Positions 6,992 through 11,761 of a stretch of DNA of 11,761 nucleotides are shown piece by piece. Position 1 is the stretch's first letter. Each line of letters opens with the position of its first letter. The stretch is from Desulfobacteraceae bacterium. Lineage in GTDB: Bacteria; Desulfobacterota; Desulfobacteria; Desulfobacterales; Desulfosalsimonadaceae. The notes beneath the pieces are model-generated. The model saw only the letters and a program-made list of their open reading frames with translations. It had not been told where the DNA came from and did not search any database. A program made the position numbers and the translations under genes. The DNA is taken from NCBI GenBank assembly GCA_021162325.1, contig JAGGYV010000140.1:1-11761 (forward strand), written 5' to 3'.

Positions 6992-9067
6992 ATGATTGAA
7001 GCATTTTTGGTAATGGGAGGCATGGGCGTGATCATTGGTGCGGGTCTGGCCGTGGCTTCGAAAGTTTTTTACGTTTATGTGGATCCAACGGTTGAAAAAA
7101 TTGATGACCTGCTGCCCGGCGCAAATTGCGGCGGATGTGGATTTCCTGGCTGCGCGGCCAATGCCGAAGCCATTGTGGAAGGCAAATCTTCCCCGGATTC
7201 CTGCGTTGCCGGCGGTACAGAACTGGCGGAAGCGATTGCGGAAGTCATGGGCATGAAAATAGAAGCCAAAGAACCGGACATCGCGCTGCTTGGATGTACA
7301 TACGGAACCAAGGACGCAGCTATAAAATTCACCTATGACGGCCTCAGCAATTGCCAGGCTGCGGCCATGCTGTATGGCGGGATGAAAGAATGCCAGATCG
7401 GCTGCCTGGGGCTTGGTTCCTGTGTAGCTGCCTGTCCCTTTGGCGCAATCACCATGGGTAAAAATGGACTGCCGGTGGTGGATGAAATCAAATGTACCGG
7501 TTGCGGTACCTGTGAACGCGTCTGCCCCAAAAATATCATTACCCTGTCTTCGGTCACGCGAAGAATTTTAAAAGAATACACCACTGACGACTGCACCACT
7601 CCCTGTCAGCGCGCCTGTCCGGCGGGAATCAATATTAGTGAATATATCCACCAGATCACTCAAAAAAACTACCATAAATCAGTACAGGTAATAAAAGAAA
7701 GAAATCCCTTCCCTACGGTTATCGGCCGGATCTGTCCCCGGCCCTGCGAAACTGACTGCCGCAGACAATTAATTGACGAACCGGTTGCGATCAATTTCCT
7801 TAAACGGTTTGTCGCGGACTATGAAATGCAGAGCAATGACCGGGTGCTTCCATTTAAAGCACCTGAAACAAACCGCCGGATTGCAATTGTCGGCGGCGGC
7901 GTTGAAGGCCTGTCAACCGCTTTCTTTACCGCCCGCCTGGGTCATTCCCCCACGGTATTTGAAGCCACTGAAAAACTGGGCGGATTGCTCAGGACAGCCA
8001 TTGCCCAGTATCGGCTCCCCCATGACATTCTCGACTGGGATATCGAAGGGATTGTTGAAATGGGCGTTGACACCCAAACCAACCAGACCCTTGGCAAGGA
8101 TTTCACTATCGCGTCCCTACTGGCGGGTGATTATGAAACCGTATTCCTGGCTGCCGGCGGTTGGGACAGCCGGACCGAACGTTTAAAAGATGCAGCGCCT
8201 GAAAAAACGGTGCCCGGAACATTTCTATTAATCGATCTTTTAAAAACCGGTACAGACAATAAATATCAATTAAACATCGCTAAAAATGTAGTGATTGCTG
8301 AAAGCGGCAAGCTCACCCCCGACGCGATAAAAGCCTGCAAAACCCTGGGGGCGAAAAAAGTTACCGTTGTATTTAAAAATTCAAAACAAACAACTGCTTT
8401 AGATGAATCGGAAATAAAGGCCCTGGAATCAAATGATGTCACGATTATGTTTGATTCAACCATTACCGGTCTGGCCGGAAAAGGAAATCATCTAACTCAA
8501 ATCACCGTCAATAATGACATGGATATCCCGGCCGGCACACTGATTCTCGAATCCGGTCGTTTGCCTGAACTCATTTTCTCCCTGCCGAAACCGGAAGGCG
8601 AGCAAGCTGATGAGACCGAAAAACCAAAAGCACCCGCCGACCAGCTGGAATGGATCGCGGCCACATCCTATAAAAACCCCGAGCACGGCTTATCAAACGG
8701 CCTGCTGACCAAGGGTGATGTAATTACGGATTTTTCTGCCGCCATCCACGCAATCGGTGCCGGCCGCCGCGCTGCCGCCTCCATTCATCATATTCTCTAT
8801 GGCATGGATCTTCAACTCCCGAACCATGTGGTCACGCAGCAGACAATTCTTCAGAATGTCACCCATCTGGAAAACGTGACGTCCAGTGCAAGACAGATTA
8901 TGCCGCTGAACAATATCAATGATATCCCGAAAATATCCCCGGAAATTGAAAAAGGATTTACCGAACAAATGGCTGTTGCAGAGGCAAACCGCTGCTTAAA
9001 ATGCGGACTGGTCTGCTATGCCGATCAGTCCGTCAACATGCAGTCTAACATTCGGGAATCTTCCTGA
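6992..9067 (+). CDS. RnfB-like iron-sulfur protein fused to GltD-like flavoprotein
   Basis: This 691-residue, membrane-anchored redox protein has an RnfB half: a hydrophobic helix (residues 3-29), a 4Fe-4S motif Cys46, 49, 54, 71, and two ferredoxin clusters (Cys134, 138, 144, 148 and Cys168, 171, 174, 178). A GltD/dihydropyrimidine-dehydrogenase-type half follows: Cys201, 205, 209 and Cys248, 252, 256, then the FAD fold GGGVEGLS (301-308) and GD-x(12)-GAGRRAAASI near 575-598, and a terminal CLKCGLVC (668-675). GltD proteins normally carry a second glycine-rich motif for NAD(P)H; here that place reads VVIAESGKLTPDAIK (433-447), with the glycines lost, and the NADPH-phosphate arginines after KVTVVF are replaced by KNS. 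It therefore probably passes electrons between iron-sulfur clusters and FAD, not to NAD(P)H. No other rnf gene is present. GGAG lies 7 bp before the ATG, and a strong terminator follows. Domain calls are firm; physiological partner unknown. Confidence 0.85.
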   Translation: MIEAFLVMGGMGVIIGAGLAVASKVFYVYVDPTVEKIDDLLPGANCGGCGFPGCAANAEAIVEGKSSPDSCVAGGTELAEAIAEVMGMKIEAKEPDIALLGCTYGTKDAAIKFTYDGLSNCQAAAMLYGGMKECQIGCLGLGSCVAACPFGAITMGKNGLPVVDEIKCTGCGTCERVCPKNIITLSSVTRRILKEYTTDDCTTPCQRACPAGINISEYIHQITQKNYHKSVQVIKERNPFPTVIGRICPRPCETDCRRQLIDEPVAINFLKRFVADYEMQSNDRVLPFKAPETNRRIAIVGGGVEGLSTAFFTARLGHSPTVFEATEKLGGLLRTAIAQYRLPHDILDWDIEGIVEMGVDTQTNQTLGKDFTIASLLAGDYETVFLAAGGWDSRTERLKDAAPEKTVPGTFLLIDLLKTGTDNKYQLNIAKNVVIAESGKLTPDAIKACKTLGAKKVTVVFKNSKQTTALDESEIKALESNDVTIMFDSTITGLAGKGNHLTQITVNNDMDIPAGTLILESGRLPELIFSLPKPEGEQADETEKPKAPADQLEWIAATSYKNPEHGLSNGLLTKGDVITDFSAAIHAIGAGRRAAASIHHILYGMDLQLPNHVVTQQTILQNVTHLENVTSSARQIMPLNNINDIPKISPEIEKGFTEQMAVAEANRCLKCGLVCYADQSVNMQSNIRESS

Positions 9068-9096
9068 TTTTTTTGCTTAATCTCTTATAAAAAACC

Positions 9097-9136
9097 AAAC
9101 AAATGGAAGGCGGTATTGCCTTCCATTTGTTTTTTT
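9097..9136 (+). terminator. Rho-independent terminator after the RnfB-GltD gene
   Basis: A perfect 15-bp stem (9097-9111 with 9118-9132, core ATGGAAGGC/GCCTTCCAT) has loop GGTATT and runs into a T tract through 9136, 30 bp after the stop codon. The A-rich left foot also gives a T run on the minus strand, but no minus-strand gene arrives from the right. The potassium-channel-like gene therefore needs its own promoter in the AT-rich stretch 9137-9210. Confidence 0.92.
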
Positions 9137-9223
9137 AATATAAAATTTTTCATACGTAAAAAAAATTTCTCCACTGCCCTTTCTCATTATTTCATACCTT
9201 TTCCCTGACCAAGGAAAAATTTT

Positions 9224-10048
9224 ATGGATACACGATTCCGGTTAAAATTTTATTTGATTGTTTTTATGGTCGTTATCATTTTCGGCTCCCTGACGTTCTC
9301 ATTTGTGGAAAATCTGTCTCTTACGGAAGCGGTCTATTTTAATATCGTGACCATCGCCACAGTCGGTTACGGCGATATCCATCCCACGACAACGGCTGGC
9401 AGGGTGCTGACTATTCTCTTAATCGTCATGGGAGTGGGAACCTTTTTGGGGGTGGTGGCCAATGCCACAGAAATGATGTTAAACCGCCGGGAAAAACAGG
9501 CCATCACCAATAAAATTTTCATGCTGGTCGGCATTTTTTACAGTGAATCCGGCAACCAGCTGATGAAACTGTTTTCTGGATACGACCCGGATATTCACCA
9601 GTTGATCGGACGCCTAAATATCAAAGGGAACTGGCGCCGGAAACAACTTAACACGATCAGTCCATTATTAAATAAATATGCATTCTCCATCGACATTGAA
9701 AAAGTAGAATTAATCCAGCTATTTAATTTTCTTCAAAAAAATAAAAGCCTGATGATACGACTGATCGAACATCCCTCCCTGCTGGAGAATGAAACGTTTG
9801 CTGACCTGTTACGGGCCGTTTTTCATCTCACAGAGGAACTAAATTACAGAGAAGACCTGACAAACCTTCCGGAACATGATCGGGCTCATATTTGCGGTGA
9901 CATACAACGGATTTATAAACTCCTGGTGACCCAGTGGGTGGATTACATGATTCACTTAAAAGACTTTTATCCGTACCTTTTTTCATTGGAAGTCCGCATG
10001 AGCCCTTATAATCCGGAAGCTTCGGTGATCATCACGGAAACGCCCTGA
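9224..10048 (+). CDS. Two-transmembrane potassium-channel-like protein
   Basis: This 274-residue membrane protein has the minimal ion-channel unit: TM1 (about 8-28), pore helix (32-44), selectivity filter TIATVGYGD (43-51) and TM2 (about 60-84). GYG predicts potassium selectivity. The cytoplasmic ~190 residues are helical and lack the Rossmann GxGxxG of RCK/TrkA-N domains, so the gating ligand is unknown; the part around WVDYMIHLKDFYPYLFSLEVRM (about 239-260) looks like a conserved C-terminal block. AAGGA lies 8 bp before the ATG. Its stop TGA is in frame with, and 12 bp ahead of, the truncated TetR relic that follows, which suggests a deletion junction just past the gene. The channel itself seems intact. 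It shows no functional link to its neighbours. Confidence 0.82.
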   Translation: MDTRFRLKFYLIVFMVVIIFGSLTFSFVENLSLTEAVYFNIVTIATVGYGDIHPTTTAGRVLTILLIVMGVGTFLGVVANATEMMLNRREKQAITNKIFMLVGIFYSESGNQLMKLFSGYDPDIHQLIGRLNIKGNWRRKQLNTISPLLNKYAFSIDIEKVELIQLFNFLQKNKSLMIRLIEHPSLLENETFADLLRAVFHLTEELNYREDLTNLPEHDRAHICGDIQRIYKLLVTQWVDYMIHLKDFYPYLFSLEVRMSPYNPEASVIITETP

Positions 10049-10060
10049 CACCAGTCTGAA

Positions 10061-10471
10061 AATAATCCACTCGAAACCCTTCGAAAAATGATTCAAGGGT
10101 ATCTGGAATTCGGATTCAGCAACCCGGATTACTATCAAATTATGTTAAACAGTGATACGCCCAGATATCTGGAATACAAGGATAAAAACAAAAAAATGGA
10201 ACCTATCGCGTTTAAAGCCAAGCAGATGGCCATTAATGCGATCGCAGTCCCCTTAAAGGCCATAGAGCAGATTTCTTCAGTCAATGCCGCTGTTCCGGCA
10301 AATGATAATTACTTCAGAGCCTATCAACTCTGGATTACCCTTCATGGGATTGTCACCTTAAATAACAGAAAGATTTTACTGGAGTTAGATGAAATAATTC
10401 CTGAGAAATTAATTGACCGGATGTGTGAGGAGTTAATGCTCCCCTTCATAAACGCCAAACGGAGAGCGTAA
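10061..10471 (+). pseudogene. TetR-family regulator remnant lacking the DNA-binding domain
   Basis: The frame from NNPLETLRKMIQGYLEFGF, through NPDYYQIML, to LWITLHG (Trp and His-Gly of the WHG-type TetR C-terminal domain) matches the ligand-binding half of a TetR regulator. The ~75-residue N-terminal helix-turn-helix is missing: upstream in the same frame lies the potassium-channel gene and its TGA. The first ATG of the fragment (10088) has no ribosome site. I read it as a gene truncated by deletion. It ends with TAA at 10469-10471, only 2 bp before the next start codon, so it was the first gene of an operon with the glycyl radical enzyme relic. A functional DNA-free C-domain protein is possible but unlikely. 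Confidence 0.7.
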
Positions 10472-10473
10472 TA

Positions 10474-10934
10474 ATGAAAATCAACTATTTGAATAAGCTA
10501 ACCCATATTGCCCTGTGGATGATGGCATTGCAATTTAATCTGCGGCCTTCTTTGAAAAATTATATGAAAAGCGCTGATGGATGGACCAACTTCACCATCG
10601 GGCTTAAAACTGCCTCCGGAAACGTCAACCAGGCGATTGAATTTCAAAACGGTCGGGTCAGTGTTTTAAACTTGTCCCGTCTGCCGATGAACCACGAGAA
10701 AAAACGGTGGATACCATGTACTCCTATGTGAAGTCCTATTTTGAGCAGGGCGGGATGCAGATGCAGTTCAACATGGTTAATTCGCAAGTGTTAAGAGATG
10801 CCATGGCAAATCCAGACCAATACAGAAATCTTCTGGTACGCATCTCCGGATACAATGCCTATTTTGTTCACTTAAACAGGGAGATGCAGATGGAACTGAT
10901 TGAGCGAACGGAGTATGGATTATCAGGCTGTTGA
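10474..10934 (+). pseudogene. Glycyl radical enzyme relic with large internal deletion
   Basis: Two pieces in different frames. Bases 10474-~10665 encode an N-terminal segment starting MKINYLNKLTHIALWMM, with a possible SCP2/sterol-carrier-like stretch (DGWTNFTIGLKTASGN...QAIEFQNGRVSV). Bases ~10650-10934, two frames over, encode the C-terminal domain of a pyruvate-formate-lyase-type enzyme: PSADEPREKTVDTMYSYV, then GGMQMQFNMV, LRDAMANPDQYRNLLVR, and the radical loop RISGYNAYFV with the glycine codon at 10848-10850. A whole enzyme has about 750-850 residues, so the catalytic core with its active-site Cys is gone. The original start is preserved (CGGAGAGCG just before the ATG, directly after tetR). 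The original substrate cannot be told. The C-terminal identity is strong; the SCP2-like call is tentative. Confidence 0.75.
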
Positions 10935-11029
10935 AAAACTATTACGCTTGACAATACGGCGTTAAAATTTTCTCCGGGAGTTGACATCAAACGGTGAAAG
11001 GATTACTTAGTTACTGTAACTCAACTGTT

Positions 11030-11154
11030 GATGGCTTCGTAAAAAATCCAAATTCTGAATTACACTGCATTCTTCGTCTCTGCGGAGTAGGTTAACTACG
11101 CCTCATTCCTCAGACTTTGTGCGCCTTGAATTTGATTTTTTTTCCTTTGCCATC
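11030..11154. repeat. 125-bp MITE-like inverted-repeat element
   Basis: The ends GATGGC (11030-11035) and GCCATC (11149-11154) are complementary. Inside them AAAAAATC plus CAAATTC (11041-11055) pairs with GAATTTG plus ATTTTTT (11128-11141) with one bulge, and the centre holds GTAG (11087-11090)/CTAC (11096-11099). It carries no gene. From memory, elements starting GATGGCTTCGTAAAAA are frequent between genes of sulfate-reducing Desulfobacterota. Folded in RNA it could also act as a terminator or attenuator between the relic operon and the RseC-like gene. The flanking 10935-11029 holds no gene; it contains a short palindrome GTTACTGTAAC (11010-11020). Confidence 0.7.
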
Positions 11155-11194
11155 TGAACATGATTTTTTATCCATCTAAAAATAAGAGGGGAAA

Positions 11195-11653
11195 ATGGCC
11201 ACCGAAGAAGGCATTATTATAAAAGTCAATGACACCACTGCCATGGTGAAAACCAGCCAGATGACCGCCTGCGAATCATGCGCGGAAAAAGATACCTGTC
11301 ACAGCACCGAGGGCAACGGAAAATTAATGGAAGTGGAGGCGAAGAATTCCGTCAACGCCCAGATAGGGGATACGGTTGTTGTTTCGTTTGCAACCAGCCA
11401 GCTCTTTAAGCTGTCTTTTCTACTCTATGTGTTCCCGATTATGGTCATGATTTTCGGCGCACTGTTAGGAGAACGGATGGCTGAAAATTTTAACGGAAAT
11501 CCATCCACCTATTCTGCTGTCATGGGGTTTGCCTTTTTCTTTATTGCCATGGCAATTGTTAAATTAAAAGACAAAAAAGCCAGAAAAACCGGACAATACC
11601 ACCCGGAAATCATCCAAATCAAAAGAAAGGCCAAAGGGCTCGGGAATAAATAA
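11195..11653 (+). CDS. rseC: RseC/MucC-family (SoxR-reducing system) membrane protein
   Basis: This 152-residue protein fits the RseC family: an N-terminal cytoplasmic domain beginning MATEEGIIIKVNDTTAMVKT, a cysteine motif Cys26-x2-Cys29-x5-Cys35 (CESCAEKDTC) that may bind a metal or cluster or respond to redox, a conserved GDTVVVSF, and two transmembrane helices (about 70-91 and 106-123) followed by a basic tail. Family members modulate sigma-E activity or help Rsx/Rnf-type complexes reduce SoxR, and in anaerobes they often sit beside rnf operons. Here an RnfB-like gene lies 2.1 kb upstream. GAGGGG is 3 bp before the ATG. The next gene is beyond the window. Confidence 0.85.
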   Translation: MATEEGIIIKVNDTTAMVKTSQMTACESCAEKDTCHSTEGNGKLMEVEAKNSVNAQIGDTVVVSFATSQLFKLSFLLYVFPIMVMIFGALLGERMAENFNGNPSTYSAVMGFAFFFIAMAIVKLKDKKARKTGQYHPEIIQIKRKAKGLGNK

Positions 11654-11660
11654 CTCGACG

Positions 11661-11761
11661 TTTTGGCTTATTATTTTTCCCGTCTTCTGTGTTGCTTTGT
11701 CGGTCAAATAGCCAGCTATGCTCTCGGCAAAGCGCCTTGAAGACGAAAAAAATTCCAGCGC
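11661..11761. repeat. Second inverted-repeat element, reaching the window edge
   Basis: CGTCTTC (11681-11687) pairs with GAAGACG (11739-11745), GCTTTG (11694-11699) with CAAAGC (11728-11733), and the centre is ATAGC-CA-GCTAT (11708-11719). T-rich and A-rich stretches flank the arms. It begins just after the rseC stop and may end beyond base 11761. It shares the 10-mer GCGCCTTGAA with the 11030-11154 element (11121-11130 and 11732-11741), in the same relative position, so the two are probably related families. It may double as a terminator for rseC. Confidence 0.6.

Noticed and set aside
7773..8186. 137-residue open frame inside the RnfB-GltD gene
   Set aside because: Same-strand alternate frame within conserved iron-sulfur/FAD domains; no independent evidence.
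10046..10048. In-frame TGA between channel and TetR relic as a second selenocysteine codon
   Set aside because: No Sec family context and no GGTCT-type hairpin at the right distance; the channel has a natural C-terminus and the following sequence is an unrelated TetR domain.
10948..11009. Promoters at two TTGACA boxes (10948 and 10981)
   Set aside because: Neither has an acceptable -10 at 16-18 bp; the matches are probably chance.

Overview
The window looks like chromosome of a strictly anaerobic, probably sulfate-reducing Desulfobacterota (Desulfobacteraceae/Desulfosarcinaceae-like). The reasons are a selenocysteine formate dehydrogenase with a NuoG-like N-terminus, an RnfB-type iron-sulfur protein fused to a GltD-like flavoprotein, an RseC-family protein, a relic of a glycyl radical enzyme, and palindromic intergenic repeats that I recall from this group. 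The taxonomic call is inference; there is no rRNA or marker gene here.

Layout. Bases 1-996 (minus) hold the N-terminal 332 residues of an exported transglutaminase-like protein that runs off the left edge. Bases 1131-1560 hold no gene, but contain a strong minus-strand terminator and a cluster of perfect hairpins that looks like a mobile or structured repeat. Bases 1577-4342 (minus) are one gene, fdhA, read through an in-frame UGA at 3212-3214 that encodes selenocysteine. A SECIS-like hairpin follows that UGA directly. Without recoding the gene would be split in two. Bases 4414-4527 (minus) contain what looks like the C-terminal stub of a HicB antitoxin. Bases 4563-6711 (minus) are an overlapping pair, a PNP/MTAP-family nucleoside phosphorylase followed by an MTA/SAH deaminase, together a plausible salvage route for SAM by-products.

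An AT-rich divergent intergenic region (6712-6991) carries a long imperfect inverted repeat. On the plus strand follow the RnfB-GltD fusion (6992-9067), a textbook terminator, and a two-helix potassium-channel-like protein (9224-10048). Next comes a decayed operon: a TetR-family regulator lacking its DNA-binding domain (about 10061-10471), then a glycyl radical enzyme gene reduced to an N-terminal segment and the C-terminal glycyl radical domain in different frames (10474-10934). A 125-bp inverted-repeat element (11030-11154), an intact RseC-family gene (11195-11653) and a second, related inverted-repeat element (about 11661 to the end) close the window.

How it fits together. The intact genes fit low-potential electron metabolism (formate/CO2 chemistry by FdhA, membrane-anchored iron-sulfur/flavin electron transfer by the RnfB-GltD protein, and RseC, whose family is often near rnf genes) plus recycling of SAM by-products. 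I did not find an obviously new defence or mobile system. The most unusual items are the RnfB-GltD fusion whose second dinucleotide-binding motif is degenerate, the selenocysteine/SECIS arrangement, and the partly deleted TetR-glycyl-radical-enzyme operon with its surviving radical domain.
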